This document shows positions 1-9,260 of a DNA stretch of 37,721 nucleotides, piece after piece. The stretch comes from Pseudomonadota bacterium (GTDB taxonomy: Bacteria; Pseudomonadota; Alphaproteobacteria; Reyranellales; Reyranellaceae): positions 1 through 37,721 of the forward strand of contig JAIUOX010000044.1 of the NCBI GenBank assembly GCA_020160955.1, given 5' to 3'. The position numbers and the translations under genes are program-made. The notes beneath the pieces were generated by a model. The model worked only from the letters and a program-made list of their open reading frames with translations, was not told the DNA's origin and did no database searches. How positions within the stretch are numbered: position 1 is the first letter of the stretch; each line of letters starts with the position of its first letter.

Positions 1-1460
1 CGACGATCTCGGTCAACCAGCCCTTCATGGCGGTGTTCAACAACCTCGTCTTCTTCGATCCGAAGAAGAAGGTGAACAGCCCCGACGACATCGTGCCGGA
101 ACTGGCCGAGAGCTGGGCGTGGTCCGACAACAACACCAAGCTGACCTTCAAGCTGCGCGGCGGCGTGAAGTGGCACGACGGCAAGCCGTTCACCGCCGCC
201 GACGTGAAGTGCACCTTCGACGCGGTGCGTGGCGCCGGCGACGACAAGAACGAGATCATCCGCAAGAGCCCGCGCAAGCTGTGGTACGCGAACGTCAAGG
301 ACATCGTGACGAACGGCGATCTCGAGGTCTCGTTCGTGCTGGCGCGGCCGCAGCCGTCGTTCCTGTCGATGCTGGCGGCCGGCTACTCGCCGGTCTACGC
401 CTGCCACGTGCCGGGCCGCGACATGCGGTCCAAGCCGATCGGTACCGGCCCCTTCAAGGTCGTCGAGTTCAAGCGCAACGAGTCGATCAAGCTGGCGCGC
501 AATCCCGACTACTGGAACAAGGGCAAGCCCTACCTCGACGCGATCGACTGGAAGATCGTGCCGAACCGCAGCACGCGCCTGCTCGGCTTCACCGCCGGCG
601 AGTTCGACATGACGTTCGATTCGGACGTCACCTTCCCGCTGCTCAAGGACATCAAGAGCCAGAAGCCCGACGCGGTCTGCGAGGCGCGGGCGACCAACGT
701 CAGCTCGAACGTGCTGATCAACCGCGACAAGCCGCCGTTCGACAACCCGCAGGTCCGCAAGGCCATGGTGATGGCGCTGGACAACAAGGCCTTCTCCGAA
801 ATCCTGAGCCAGGGCAACGACCTCGATGGCGCCGCCATGCTGCCGCCGCCGGCCGGCTTCTGGGGCATGCCCAAGGAGATGCTGGCGACCCTGCCGGGCC
901 ACGCGCCCGACATCGAGAAGAGCCGCGCCGAGGCGCGCAAGATCATGGAAGGGCTGGGCTACACCGCCGACAAGCCGCTCAAGATCAAGGTCTCGACCCG
1001 CAACATCGCGATCTACCGCGACCCGGCGGTCATCCTGATCGACCAGCTGAAGAAGATCCACATCGACGGCGAGCTCGACCCGATCGACACCACCGTCTGG
1101 TACACCAAGATCCAGCGCAAGGATTACCAGATCGGCATGAACCTGACCGGCGTCGGGGTCGACGATCCGGACGTCAATTTCTACGAGAACTACTACTCGA
1201 CGTCGGACCGCAACTACACGGCCTACAAGAACGCCGAGGTCGACAAGCTGATCGACGCCCAGTCCGCCGAGCTCGACCGCGAGAAGCGCAAGAAGCTGGT
1301 GTGGGAGGTCGAGCGCCAGCTGGCCGAGGACGTCGCCCGGCCGATCCTGGGCCACAACGTCGCCAACACCTGCTGGTCGCCGGCCCTCAAGAACCTCGTG
1401 CTGCAGTCGAACAGCATCTACAACGGCTGGCGGTTCGAAGACCTCTGGCTGGAGCGCTAG
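1..1460 (+). CDS. ABC transporter substrate-binding protein, family 5 (peptide/Dpp-Opp type), 5' partial
   Basis: Periplasmic solute-binding component of a peptide/nickel-class ABC importer, delivering its ligand to the permeases encoded next. The reading frame is already open at base 3 and runs to the TAG at 1458-1460, so the true start and the signal peptide lie outside the window; an internal ATG at 27 is not a credible start because homologous sequence continues upstream of it. About 485 residues are visible. The SBP_bac_5 signature is clear near the start (LRGGVKWHDGKPFTAADV), followed by the family's usual GTGPFKV and NPDYW segments. The family normally has 500-550 residues, so only roughly the first 30-60 residues should be missing. 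It is the first gene of an SBP-permease-permease-ATPase-ATPase operon. The ligand (peptide, opine, glycoside or other) cannot be read from sequence. Confidence 0.93.
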   Translation, partial: TISVNQPFMAVFNNLVFFDPKKKVNSPDDIVPELAESWAWSDNNTKLTFKLRGGVKWHDGKPFTAADVKCTFDAVRGAGDDKNEIIRKSPRKLWYANVKDIVTNGDLEVSFVLARPQPSFLSMLAAGYSPVYACHVPGRDMRSKPIGTGPFKVVEFKRNESIKLARNPDYWNKGKPYLDAIDWKIVPNRSTRLLGFTAGEFDMTFDSDVTFPLLKDIKSQKPDAVCEARATNVSSNVLINRDKPPFDNPQVRKAMVMALDNKAFSEILSQGNDLDGAAMLPPPAGFWGMPKEMLATLPGHAPDIEKSRAEARKIMEGLGYTADKPLKIKVSTRNIAIYRDPAVILIDQLKKIHIDGELDPIDTTVWYTKIQRKDYQIGMNLTGVGVDDPDVNFYENYYSTSDRNYTAYKNAEVDKLIDAQSAELDREKRKKLVWEVERQLAEDVARPILGHNVANTCWSPALKNLVLQSNSIYNGWRFEDLWLER

Positions 1461-1467
1461 GGAACCG

Positions 1468-1515
1468 ATGACAGACCGCGTCACCACGATCTCCGACGGG
1501 CAGGGGGCCGGCTGA
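1468..1515 (+). other. Possible 15-codon leader minicistron between binding protein and permease
   Basis: An ATG at 1468 opens a 15-codon frame (begins MTDRV, ends GQGAG) whose TGA at 1513-1515 shares its A with the permease ATG at 1515. The arrangement would allow translational coupling through a TGATG junction. An AGGGAA lies just upstream of the ATG, but the permease has its own CAGGGGG about eight bases ahead of its start, so the minicistron is not needed to explain translation. It could simply be chance in a 54-base spacer. Confidence 0.2.
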
Positions 1516-2462
1516 TGGGCTCCTACCTGGTCCGGCGCCTCCTGCTGATGGCGCTCACGCTGTTCGGCATGTCGGTGCTGATCTTCGTGATGCTGCGGCT
1601 GGTGCCCGGCGACATCTCGGACATCCTGGTCGACGCGGCGGGCATCGCCGACCCCAAGGAAAAGGCCAAGATCGCCAAGGAACTCGGCCTCGACCGCCCG
1701 ATCGTCGAGCAGTATGGCCAGTGGGTCGGCGGCCTGACGCGCGGCGACCTCGGCTTCGCCTACGTCTCCGAGCGGCCGGCGATCGAGGAAATCGCCCCGC
1801 GCATCCCGATCAGCGCCAAGCTGGCGCTGATGGCGCTGTTCTTCTCGGTCATCATCGGCGTGCCGTTCGGCGTGATCAGCGCGGTGCGGCAGAATTCGCT
1901 GATGGACTACGGCCTGAGGATCCTCAGTCTCAGCGGCCTGTCGCTGCCGTCGTTCTGGCTCGGCCTGCTGGTGCTGATGGCGGCCGTGCACTGGTTCGGC
2001 ACCATCCCGATCTACACCAACGAGCCGCGCGGCTTCCTGGCCGAGGTCGGGCTGCTGGCGATCCCGGCCGCCGTGGTCGGCTTCCGCAGTTCGGCGCTGA
2101 TCATGCGCCTCACGCGCTCCTCGATGCTCGAGGTGATGCGGCAGGACTACATCCGCACCGCCCGCTCCAAGGGCGCCTCGAACGCCTCGGTCAACTACGA
2201 CCACGCGCTGCGCAACGCGCTGCTGCCGGTCGTGACCATCATCGGCATCGAGGCGGCGTTCCTGGTCGGCGGCCTGATCGTCACCGAGACGGTGTTCAAC
2301 ATTCCCGGCGTCGCGCGCTTCCTCGTCGAGGCGATTCGCTGGCGCGACTATCCGATCGTGCAGAACCTCGTGATGCTCATCGCCTTCGTCGTCGTGATGG
2401 TCAATTTCCTGGTCGACATGGCCTACATGGTCCTCGACCCCCGCATCAAGTTCGGGGACTGA
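1515..2462 (+). CDS. ABC transporter permease, DppB/OppB type
   Basis: Inner-membrane permease (315 aa) of the peptide-type importer; pairs with the next gene product to form the translocation channel. It has the standard DppB layout: an N-terminal membrane helix (about residues 9-29) ending in the family motif RLVPGD, a periplasmic stretch containing GLDRPIVEQYGQW, then five further hydrophobic segments. The cytoplasmic EAA loop that docks the ATPases is at about residues 204-240 (DYIRTARSKGAS, then HALRNALLPVV). The start codon overlaps the end of a possible minicistron and is preceded by a purine-rich CAGGGGG. Length matches the family. Four bases separate its stop from the next permease, so the two are surely cotranscribed. 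Confidence 0.95.
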   Translation: MGSYLVRRLLLMALTLFGMSVLIFVMLRLVPGDISDILVDAAGIADPKEKAKIAKELGLDRPIVEQYGQWVGGLTRGDLGFAYVSERPAIEEIAPRIPISAKLALMALFFSVIIGVPFGVISAVRQNSLMDYGLRILSLSGLSLPSFWLGLLVLMAAVHWFGTIPIYTNEPRGFLAEVGLLAIPAAVVGFRSSALIMRLTRSSMLEVMRQDYIRTARSKGASNASVNYDHALRNALLPVVTIIGIEAAFLVGGLIVTETVFNIPGVARFLVEAIRWRDYPIVQNLVMLIAFVVVMVNFLVDMAYMVLDPRIKFGD

Positions 2463-2466
2463 GCCC

Positions 2467-3360
2467 ATGAGCACCGTCAACCACGATGCCGAGCTGGCGC
2501 GGGCCGGCGCCAATATCACCGGGTGGGTCAGCCAGCTCGCCTTTACGGCGCGCCGCTACCCGCTGGGCGCGGTCGGGGCGCTAATCGTCCTGGTCTTCAT
2601 CCTGACCGCCGTGTTCGCGAACTTCATCGCGCCGATGGACCCCACCTCGACCGATGCGAAATCGTCGCTGGCAGTGCCGGGCGGCAAGTTCTGGCTGGGC
2701 GCCGACTTCATGGGCCGGGACATGTTCAGCCGCATCGTGCACGGCGCCCGCATCTCGCTGGCGGTCGGCGCCGGCGCCACCCTGATCGGCGGCGCGCTGG
2801 GCATCGCGATCGGCCTGACGAGCGGTTACCTCGGCGGCACCGTCGACCTGCTGACCCAGCGCCTGATGGACATCATGCAGTCGTTGCCGCTGCTGGTCAT
2901 GGCGCTGGTGATGGCCGCCGCGCTCGGACCGTCGCTGCAGAACACCATCATCGCCATCGCCATTCCGCTGGTGCCGAGCGTGGCGCGCGTGGTGCGCTCC
3001 TCCACCCTGTCGCTGCGCGAGCAGCCCTTCGTCGAGGCGGCCCGCGCGGTCGGCATGGGCGAGATGCGCATCGCCGTCCGCCACGTCCTGCCCAACACCC
3101 TGGCGCCGCTGATCGTGCTGGGGACGGCGCAGCTCGGCTCGGCCATCCTGGTCGAGGCCTCGCTGTCGTTCCTCGGGCTCGGCATCCCCGAGCCCTACCC
3201 GTCGTGGGGCCGCATGCTGTCGGAGTCCGCCGCCGAGTACGTGCGCACCGCGCCTTGGCTGGTGATCTTCCCCGGCGTCGCGATCAGCATGACGGTGTTC
3301 GGCACCAACCTGCTGGGCGACGCGCTGCGCGACATCCTCGACCCGAGGCAGCGGTCATGA
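2467..3360 (+). CDS. ABC transporter permease, DppC/OppC type
   Basis: Second inner-membrane permease (297 aa) of the importer. An N-terminal cytoplasmic tail of about 30 residues precedes the first helix, as is usual for DppC. The hallmark [20 protein letters not shown] follows at about residues 77-97, and the EAA coupling loop lies at about residues 188-215 ([20 protein letters not shown] then PNTLAPL). The C-terminus, [14 protein letters not shown], is typical of the family. The stop overlaps the ATG of the following ATPase gene by four bases (ATGA at 3357-3360), supporting one transcript and coupled translation. Nothing unusual in length or motifs. Confidence 0.95.
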   Translation: MSTVNHDAELARAGANITGWVSQLAFTARRYPLGAVGALIVLVFILTAVFANFIAPMDPTSTDAKSSLAVPGGKFWLGADFMGRDMFSRIVHGARISLAVGAGATLIGGALGIAIGLTSGYLGGTVDLLTQRLMDIMQSLPLLVMALVMAAALGPSLQNTIIAIAIPLVPSVARVVRSSTLSLREQPFVEAARAVGMGEMRIAVRHVLPNTLAPLIVLGTAQLGSAILVEASLSFLGLGIPEPYPSWGRMLSESAAEYVRTAPWLVIFPGVAISMTVFGTNLLGDALRDILDPRQRS

Positions 3361-4346
3361 GCGCGCTGCTCGAAGTCGAGAACCTCGGCACCTGGTTCTA
3401 TACCCGCCACGGCATCGTCAAGGCGGTCGACGGCGTCGACTTCCAGGTCGCCTCCGGCGAGACGCTGGCGATCGTCGGCGAATCGGGCTGCGGCAAGAGC
3501 ATGACGGCGCTGTCGCTGATGCGCCTGATCCCCGACCCGCCCGGCCGCATCGTGTCGGGCGAGATCCGGCTGGCCGGGCGCGACCTGCTGAAGATCAGCG
3601 AGGAGGAGATGCGGGCCGTCCGCGGCAACGAGATCTCGATGATCTTCCAGGAGCCGATGACGTCGCTGAACCCGGTGATGACCATCGGCAAGCAGATCGC
3701 CGAGGCGCTGGTCCTGCACCGCAACCTCGATCGCAAGGCGGCGCTCAAGCGGGCGATCGAGATGCTCGACCTGGTGCGCATCCCCGAGCCGGCGCAGCGG
3801 GCCCGCGAGTACCCGCACCAGCTGTCGGGCGGCATGCGCCAGCGCGCCATGATCGCCATGGCGCTGGCCTGCAACCCCAAGGTCCTGATCGCCGACGAGC
3901 CGACAACGGCGCTCGACGTCACCATCCAGGCCCAGATCCTCGAGCTGATCGTCGAGCTGCAGCGCGAGTTCAGCGCGGCGGTGATCCTGATCACCCACGA
4001 CCTCGGCGTGGTCGCCGAGACGGCACACCGGGTCATCGTCATGTATGCCGGCCGCAAGGTCGAGGAGGCCGAGGTCGGCGAGCTGTTCGCCCGGCCGATG
4101 CATCCCTACACGGTCGGCCTGATGGCCTCGATCCCGCGCCTCGACCTGATGCGCGGCGAGGTCGAGCGCACCACCGATCGCCTGCAGGAAATCCCCGGCA
4201 TCGTGCCGCCGCTGTTCGACCTGCCGGCCGGCTGCGCCTTCGCGCCGCGCTGCAGCCGCGCCGACGACCGCTGCCGCCGCGAGCGGCCCGAGTACGAAGA
4301 GAAGAGGACAGGCCACTGGGCGGCCTGCTGGCACATCGATGGCTGA
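3357..4346 (+). CDS. ABC transporter ATP-binding protein, DppD/OppD type
   Basis: Cytoplasmic ATPase (329 aa) that powers the importer, working as a heterodimer with the next gene product. It starts at the ATG overlapping the upstream stop. Walker A is GESGCGKS at about residues 41-48, the ABC signature LSGGMRQR at about 156, Walker B VLIADEP at about 176 followed by TTALD, and the switch histidine lies in LITHDLGVV. The C-terminal oligopeptide-transporter extension carries the usual cysteine-containing segment, [15 protein letters not shown]. The last eight bases overlap the start of the DppF-like gene. This architecture is diagnostic for peptide/nickel-class importers. Confidence 0.95.
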   Translation: MSALLEVENLGTWFYTRHGIVKAVDGVDFQVASGETLAIVGESGCGKSMTALSLMRLIPDPPGRIVSGEIRLAGRDLLKISEEEMRAVRGNEISMIFQEPMTSLNPVMTIGKQIAEALVLHRNLDRKAALKRAIEMLDLVRIPEPAQRAREYPHQLSGGMRQRAMIAMALACNPKVLIADEPTTALDVTIQAQILELIVELQREFSAAVILITHDLGVVAETAHRVIVMYAGRKVEEAEVGELFARPMHPYTVGLMASIPRLDLMRGEVERTTDRLQEIPGIVPPLFDLPAGCAFAPRCSRADDRCRRERPEYEEKRTGHWAACWHIDG

Positions 4347-5343
4347 CGCCCGGACTCCCGCGCCCGGCGCCGCGTCCCCGGCGCCGCCGGTGCTCGAGGT
4401 CAAGGACCTCAAGAAGCACTTCCCGATCAAGAAGGGCCTGCTGCGCCGCACGGTCGGCCACGTCTACGCCGTCGACGGCGTCAGCTTCCGGATCGGCGTC
4501 GGCGAGACGCTGGGCCTGGTCGGCGAGAGCGGCTGCGGCAAGACCACGGCCGGCCGCGCCGTGATGCGCCTGATCGAGCCGAGCTCGGGCTCGATCAAGG
4601 TCGGCGGCACCGAGATCACCGGCCTGTCGAAGGCCGAGATGCGCCCCTACCGGGCGCAGATGCAGATCATCTTCCAGGACCCGTTCTCGTCGCTCAACCC
4701 GCGCATGACGGCGGGCGACATCGTCGGCGAGCCGCTGCTGGTCCATGGCCTCGCCAACAAGCGCGAGCGCGAGGAGAAGGTGGCGGCGCTGTTCGCGCGC
4801 GTCGGCCTGCGCACCGCGCAGATGAAGAACTACCCGCACCAGTTCTCGGGCGGCCAGCGGCAGCGCATCGGCATCGCCCGCGCCCTGGCGCTGGGGCCGA
4901 AGCTGATCGTCGGCGACGAACCGGTGTCGGCGCTCGACGTGTCGATCCAGGCGCAGGTCATCAACCTGCTGCAGGACCTGCAGCGCGAGCGCCAGCTGTC
5001 CTACCTGTTCATCTCGCACAACCTCGCGGTGGTCGAGCACATCAGCCACCAGATCGCGGTGATGTATCTCGGCCGTGTGGTCGAGTACGCCGACACGCGT
5101 TCGATCTTCACCCGGCCGCAGCACCCCTACACCGAGGCCCTGCTGTCGGCCGTGCCGGTGCCTGACCCGTCGGTAAAGCGCCAGAAGCGGGTCCTGCAGG
5201 GCGACGTGCCGAGCCCGGTCCGGCCACCGCCGGGCTGCCATTTCCACACCCGCTGCCCCTACGCCGAGGCGCGCTGCCGGGTCGAATCCCCGCCGCTGCG
5301 CGAAATCGCGCCGGGCCATCACGTTTCCTGCCATTTGCGCTAA
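4339..5343 (+). CDS. ABC transporter ATP-binding protein, DppF/OppF type
   Basis: Second ATPase subunit (334 aa). Walker A is GESGCGKTT at about residues 63-71, the signature [15 protein letters not shown] begins at about residue 169, and Walker [13 protein letters not shown] follows. The C-terminal extension has the OppF-type motif [15 protein letters not shown] near residue 300. A 15-residue Ala/Pro-rich N-terminal tail precedes the conserved [12 protein letters not shown], common in this subfamily. The ATG lies within the end of the preceding gene, so translation is coupled. Its TAA stop at 5341-5343 is followed immediately by a hairpin that contains a ribosome-binding sequence of the next gene. 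Confidence 0.95.
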   Translation: MADARTPAPGAASPAPPVLEVKDLKKHFPIKKGLLRRTVGHVYAVDGVSFRIGVGETLGLVGESGCGKTTAGRAVMRLIEPSSGSIKVGGTEITGLSKAEMRPYRAQMQIIFQDPFSSLNPRMTAGDIVGEPLLVHGLANKREREEKVAALFARVGLRTAQMKNYPHQFSGGQRQRIGIARALALGPKLIVGDEPVSALDVSIQAQVINLLQDLQRERQLSYLFISHNLAVVEHISHQIAVMYLGRVVEYADTRSIFTRPQHPYTEALLSAVPVPDPSVKRQKRVLQGDVPSPVRPPPGCHFHTRCPYAEARCRVESPPLREIAPGHHVSCHLR

Positions 5344-5347
5344 ACTC

Positions 5348-5365
5348 CCTCCCGTAAACGGGAGG
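5348..5365 (+). promoter_or_regulatory. Hairpin overlapping the ribosome-binding site of the GMC oxidoreductase gene
   Basis: A perfect 7-bp inverted repeat (5348-5354 with 5359-5365) closes a TAAA loop five bases after the DppF stop. Its 3' arm contains GGGAGG, which lies 11 bases before the ATG at 5377. A second purine stretch, AGGAAG (5368-5372 region), lies outside the stem nearer the start. The structure could mask the stronger ribosome-binding site or slow transcription out of the ABC genes. No T-run follows, so a standard intrinsic terminator is unlikely. Confidence 0.4.
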
Positions 5366-5376
5366 CAGGAAGCGTC

Positions 5377-6996
5377 ATGGCGGACTTCGACTATGTGATC
5401 GTGGGCGGCGGCTCGGCGGGCTGCGTGCTGGCCAACCGGCTGACCGAGGATGCCAACGTCAAGGTGCTGCTGCTCGAGGCGGGCCCGCCCGATCGGTCGA
5501 TGTGGATCGACATCCCGGCCGGCTTCACGAAGCTGCTGAACCACAAGGACTACAACTGGAACTTCGAGATGGAGGCCGAGGACGGCATGGCCGGCCGGCG
5601 CATCCCGTGCCCGCGCGGCCGCACGCTGGGCGGCTCCAGCTCGATCAACGGCATGCTCTACGTGCGCGGCCAGCCGCTCGACTACGACACGTGGGGCCAG
5701 CTCGGCAACCGCGGCTGGTCGTACTCGAACGTCCTGCCGTACTTCAAGAAGTCGGAGAACTTCGAGCCGGGCGGCAGCGACGAGGCGCGCGGCCGCGGCG
5801 GGCCGCTCAACGTCGCCAACATGTGCGACACCAACGAGCTCTGCGACACCTTCATCGACGCGGCCGAGGCGTGCGGCTACCCGAAGAACCCCGACTACAA
5901 CAACGGCAACCAGGAGGGCTTCGGCTACTTCCAGGTCACCATGAAGAACGGCAAGCGCCAGTCGACGGCGCGCGCCTTCCTCGACCCGGTGCGCAACCGG
6001 CCCAACCTCAAGATCCAGACCGACGCGCTGGTCAGCCACGTCATCCTCGAGGGCAAGCGCGCGGTCGGCGTCGCCTACTCGGTGCACGGCCAGAAGCAGG
6101 AAGTGCGGGTCGGCCGCGAGGTCATCGTGTCGTGCGGCGCGGTGCAGTCGCCCGGCCTGCTCGAGCACTCCGGCATCGGCCAGCCCGACCTGCTGCGCAG
6201 CTTCGGCATCGAGGTGAAGCACGAGCTCAAGGGCGTCGGCGAGAACTACGGCGACCACTTCGCGCCGCGCATGAACTGGCGCATCAAGCTGCCGGTCACG
6301 CTGAACGAGACGACGCGCGGCTTCAACCTGGTGAAGGAAGTCGTGAAGTACTACGCCACCGGCCGCGGCGCGCTCGCCCTGACCGCGGGTGTCGTCTACG
6401 GCTTCGTGCGCACCCGGCCGGGCCTCGACTCGCCCGACATGCAGTTCCACATGGCGCATGCCTCCTACGGCTCGGCGCAGACCCGCCAGCTCGAGAAGGA
6501 ACCGGGCATGACCGTCGTGATCGGCCAGTGCCGGCCCGACTCGCGCGGCTCGATCCACATCAAGTCGGCGACCCCGGGCGTCGAGCCGGCGATCCGGCCG
6601 AACTTCCTGTCGGCCCAGCTCGACCGCGACACCACGGTCGCGGGCATGCAGATTGCCCGCAAGATCGCGGCGCACCCGCTGCTGTCGCGCTACGTCGCCT
6701 ACGAGAACAAGCCGGGCAAGGACGTGAACACCTACGACGAGTGGCTGGATTTCGCGCGCCAGACCGGCCAGACGACCTACCACGTGATCGGCACCTGCAA
6801 GATGGGGCGCGACCCGATGGCCGTGGTCGACGACCGGCTGCGGGTCCACGGCATCGCCGGCCTGCGGGTGGTCGACGCCTCGATCATGCCGACCGTCCCC
6901 TCGGGGAACACCAACGCCCCGACGATCATGGTGGCGGAGAAGGGGGCGGATATGATCAAAGAGGACGCGAAGGCGGGGCTCCAGGCCGCCGCCTGA
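5377..6996 (+). CDS. GMC-family FAD-dependent alcohol/choline dehydrogenase-like oxidoreductase
   Basis: Flavoprotein (539 aa) of the glucose-methanol-choline family, oxidising an alcohol group on a small molecule. The N-terminus has the FAD dinucleotide fold, [18 protein letters not shown], with the GGGSAG at residues 10-15. The GMC signature around [15 protein letters not shown] and the later signature at [15 protein letters not shown] are intact. The active-site pair is predicted as His469 (in [10 protein letters not shown]) and Asn513 (SGNTNAPT); their 44-residue spacing is the same as in choline oxidase. Length matches BetA-like members. No signal peptide is seen, so it is probably cytoplasmic. 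It sits 33 bases after the ABC genes and may act on the imported compound; the substrate is unknown and choline is not demonstrated. Confidence 0.93.
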   Translation: MADFDYVIVGGGSAGCVLANRLTEDANVKVLLLEAGPPDRSMWIDIPAGFTKLLNHKDYNWNFEMEAEDGMAGRRIPCPRGRTLGGSSSINGMLYVRGQPLDYDTWGQLGNRGWSYSNVLPYFKKSENFEPGGSDEARGRGGPLNVANMCDTNELCDTFIDAAEACGYPKNPDYNNGNQEGFGYFQVTMKNGKRQSTARAFLDPVRNRPNLKIQTDALVSHVILEGKRAVGVAYSVHGQKQEVRVGREVIVSCGAVQSPGLLEHSGIGQPDLLRSFGIEVKHELKGVGENYGDHFAPRMNWRIKLPVTLNETTRGFNLVKEVVKYYATGRGALALTAGVVYGFVRTRPGLDSPDMQFHMAHASYGSAQTRQLEKEPGMTVVIGQCRPDSRGSIHIKSATPGVEPAIRPNFLSAQLDRDTTVAGMQIARKIAAHPLLSRYVAYENKPGKDVNTYDEWLDFARQTGQTTYHVIGTCKMGRDPMAVVDDRLRVHGIAGLRVVDASIMPTVPSGNTNAPTIMVAEKGADMIKEDAKAGLQAAA

Positions 6997-7019
6997 GGAC
7001 GACCCTGGGGGAGACCGCC

Positions 7020-7466
7020 GTGAAGCCTCTGATGACGATCCTTGCCGGCGCCGGCCTGGCGCTGGCCCTCGTGGCCTGCCAGCCCGACCAGGGCAGCCCG
7101 CTCGCCTACCGGCCGGAGAGCAAGGAGAACCTGCTGGCCGATTCCGGCTTCAAGCAGCTGGCCCTGAACACGCCGGCCAAGGTCGCCATGTTCAAGAAGC
7201 TGCCGCCGCACCGGCTCAGCAAGACGACCTTCAAGGGCAAGTCGGTCTGGGTCTATCCCGACCAGAACGTCTGCGGCTGCCTCTACATCGGCGGCCCGTC
7301 GGCCTACGCCACCTTCATCAAGAAGGGCCGGGCGCAGATGATCGATACCCGCGTCAACCAGATGTACCAGTCGGACGACCCGTACAACCCGACCGCGACG
7401 ATGGAATGGCTGAACGTCGGCGACGCCTGGGACGACTCGGACGCCTACGATCTCTACCTGAACTGA
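7020..7466 (+). CDS. Small putative lipoprotein of unknown function
   Basis: 148 residues, starting with GTG at 7020 behind a good GGGGGAG ribosome-binding site at 7007-7013; the in-frame ATG at 7032 would cut into the signal peptide. The N-terminus is a lipoprotein signal peptide: Lys2, a hydrophobic core and a lipobox LVAC with the lipidated cysteine followed by QPDQ. The mature part is mixed alpha/beta in appearance, with two close cysteines ([10 protein letters not shown]) and aromatic residues (WVYPDQ, YDLYLN). I do not recognise a named family. It is probably anchored in the cell envelope. It follows the GMC gene by 23 bases and precedes the plsB-like gene by nine, so it could belong to either unit. 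Confidence 0.8.
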   Translation: MKPLMTILAGAGLALALVACQPDQGSPLAYRPESKENLLADSGFKQLALNTPAKVAMFKKLPPHRLSKTTFKGKSVWVYPDQNVCGCLYIGGPSAYATFIKKGRAQMIDTRVNQMYQSDDPYNPTATMEWLNVGDAWDDSDAYDLYLN

Positions 7467-7475
7467 CGGCGGTCC

Positions 7476-9260
7476 ATGGCCAGGACGCGGGCGTCGATCG
7501 CACGGGTCCTGCTGGACAGCGCACCGATGCGGGCCGGGCTTGCCGAGATCTGCGGCAGGACCGGCCTGTCGCCGGCCGAGGCCCGGCGTCGCGCCCGGGC
7601 GGCACTCCTCGAGATGGTCTGCGTGCAGGCGCCGGCCTTCCGCTTCCTGCTTGATCGCGCGGTCGGCGGGCTGCACACGCGGGCCTGGTCGTTCGACGTC
7701 GACTGGCCGGCCCTCGACCGGCTGAGGGCCACGCACCCCGACGCGTCGCTCGTCTTCCTGCCGACCCATCGCTCCTACGCCGATGCCTTCGTGCTGATGC
7801 GCGTGCTGGTGGCCGGCCGGATGCCGCCGGCCTACGTGCTGGGCGGCGACAACCTGCGCTTCTTCCCGCTCGGCACGATCGGCCGGCGCGCCGGCGTGAT
7901 CTTCATCCGGCGCAGCTTCAAGGACGACGAGATCTACAAGCTGGCGCTGCGCCGCTACATGCATCACCTGGTGGCGTCGGGCGCCCACCTCGAGTGGTAC
8001 ATGGAGGGCGGCCGGTCGCGCACCGGCAAGCTGCGGGCGCCGCATTACGGGCTGCTGCACTACCTCGTCGAGGCGCAGCGCGAGGCGGCCGGCCGCGACG
8101 TGCTGCTGGTGCCGGTCTCGATCACCTACGAGCAGTTGCAGGACATCGGCGCGATGGCCGCCGAGGAAGCCGGCGCGGCGAAGCCGAGGGAAGGGTTCGG
8201 CTGGCTGGCGAACTACCTGCGCGACCAGGGACGGCGGCTGGGCCGGGCTTATGTCCGGTTCGGCGCGCCGCTGTCGCTGGGCGAGAGCAGCGGCAGCCTC
8301 GACAAGGTCGCCTTCGAGGTCTTCCAGCGCATCAACCGGGTGACGCCGGTGACCGGCCCGGCCCTGGTCACGCTCGCGCTGCTGGGCGTCGACGACCGCG
8401 CGCTCGGGTTGCGCGACCTGCATGCGTTCCTGCAGCCGCTGCTCGACTATGCCGCGCGGCGCGGCCTGCCGACCGGCGCGCTCGACGGGCTGCGCGAGCC
8501 CGCGGGCCTCGCGCAGGTGCTCGACGGCCTGGTCGCCGCGGGCATCGTGCGACGGGCCGGCGAGACGTTGCGGATCGCGCCGGGCCAGGACGCGGTGGCG
8601 GCCTATTACCGCAACAGCGCGATCCACTGGTTCGTCAACCGGGCGATCCTGGAGCTCGGTATCATGGTGGCGAGCCGCGCTGGCGAGGGTGAGGGCGAGG
8701 CTGAGGGCGCCGGCGACGCGCTGGCGCGCGGCATGGCGACGGCGCGCGCCTGGCGCGACCTCCTGAAGTTCGAGTTCTTCTTCAGCGAGCGGCGCGCGTT
8801 CGACGAGGAGATCGCCGGCGAGGCGCGGCTGCTCGAGCCGGATATCGGGCTGCTGGCATCCGGCCGCACCCTGCCGCGCTTCCTGCTCGAGTCCGCGCCG
8901 TTCCTGGTGGCGCACCGCATCCTGCCGGCCTTCCTCGAGGCCTACGGCTTGGTGGCGGATCGACTGGCCGGGCAGCCGGTCGATGCACCCGTCGAGGAGA
9001 AGCCCTTCCTCGCCGGCTGCCTTGAGGCGGGCCGCCGCCTCGTCGCCGAGAAGCGCCTGCGCTCTCCCGAGGCGGCCAGCCGCGAACTGCTCGCCAACGG
9101 CTTCGCCCTGGCGGCCAATCGCGGCCTGCTCGGCCCCGGCGACGAGGCCCTCGCGGTGCAGCGCCGACGCTTCGCCGCCGAGATCGCGGAGGCGCTGGCG
9201 GCGCTGGCCGACATCGCGGCCCTCGACGCGGCGCGACCGGCCGCGCGGACCGCGGCATGA
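7476..9260 (+). CDS. plsB: PlsB-like glycerol-3-phosphate acyltransferase
   Basis: Membrane-associated acyltransferase (594 aa) predicted to put the first acyl chain on glycerol-3-phosphate. The catalytic block I is THRSYAD, with His98 and Asp103 forming HX4D. Block II is recognisable around GVIFIRRSF, and block III is [10 protein letters not shown] from about residue 177. Block IV corresponds to LVPVSITYE. The C-terminal half is helical and poorly conserved, as in the family. At 594 residues it is shorter than the roughly 800-residue E. coli PlsB. It overlaps the next gene by four bases (ATGA at 9257-9260), pairing it with the second acyltransferase. The start has only a weak GGCGG-type ribosome-binding site. 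Assignment to the family is firm; the acyl donor (ACP or CoA) is unknown. Confidence 0.9.
   Translation: MARTRASIARVLLDSAPMRAGLAEICGRTGLSPAEARRRARAALLEMVCVQAPAFRFLLDRAVGGLHTRAWSFDVDWPALDRLRATHPDASLVFLPTHRSYADAFVLMRVLVAGRMPPAYVLGGDNLRFFPLGTIGRRAGVIFIRRSFKDDEIYKLALRRYMHHLVASGAHLEWYMEGGRSRTGKLRAPHYGLLHYLVEAQREAAGRDVLLVPVSITYEQLQDIGAMAAEEAGAAKPREGFGWLANYLRDQGRRLGRAYVRFGAPLSLGESSGSLDKVAFEVFQRINRVTPVTGPALVTLALLGVDDRALGLRDLHAFLQPLLDYAARRGLPTGALDGLREPAGLAQVLDGLVAAGIVRRAGETLRIAPGQDAVAAYYRNSAIHWFVNRAILELGIMVASRAGEGEGEAEGAGDALARGMATARAWRDLLKFEFFFSERRAFDEEIAGEARLLEPDIGLLASGRTLPRFLLESAPFLVAHRILPAFLEAYGLVADRLAGQPVDAPVEEKPFLAGCLEAGRRLVAEKRLRSPEAASRELLANGFALAANRGLLGPGDEALAVQRRRFAAEIAEALAALADIAALDAARPAARTAA

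Noticed and set aside
4039..6849. A 936-codon minus-strand frame opposite the ABC ATPase and GMC genes
   Set aside because: Composition is dominated by Arg, Ala, Asp, His and Val without conserved blocks; the plus-strand proteins explain the sequence fully.
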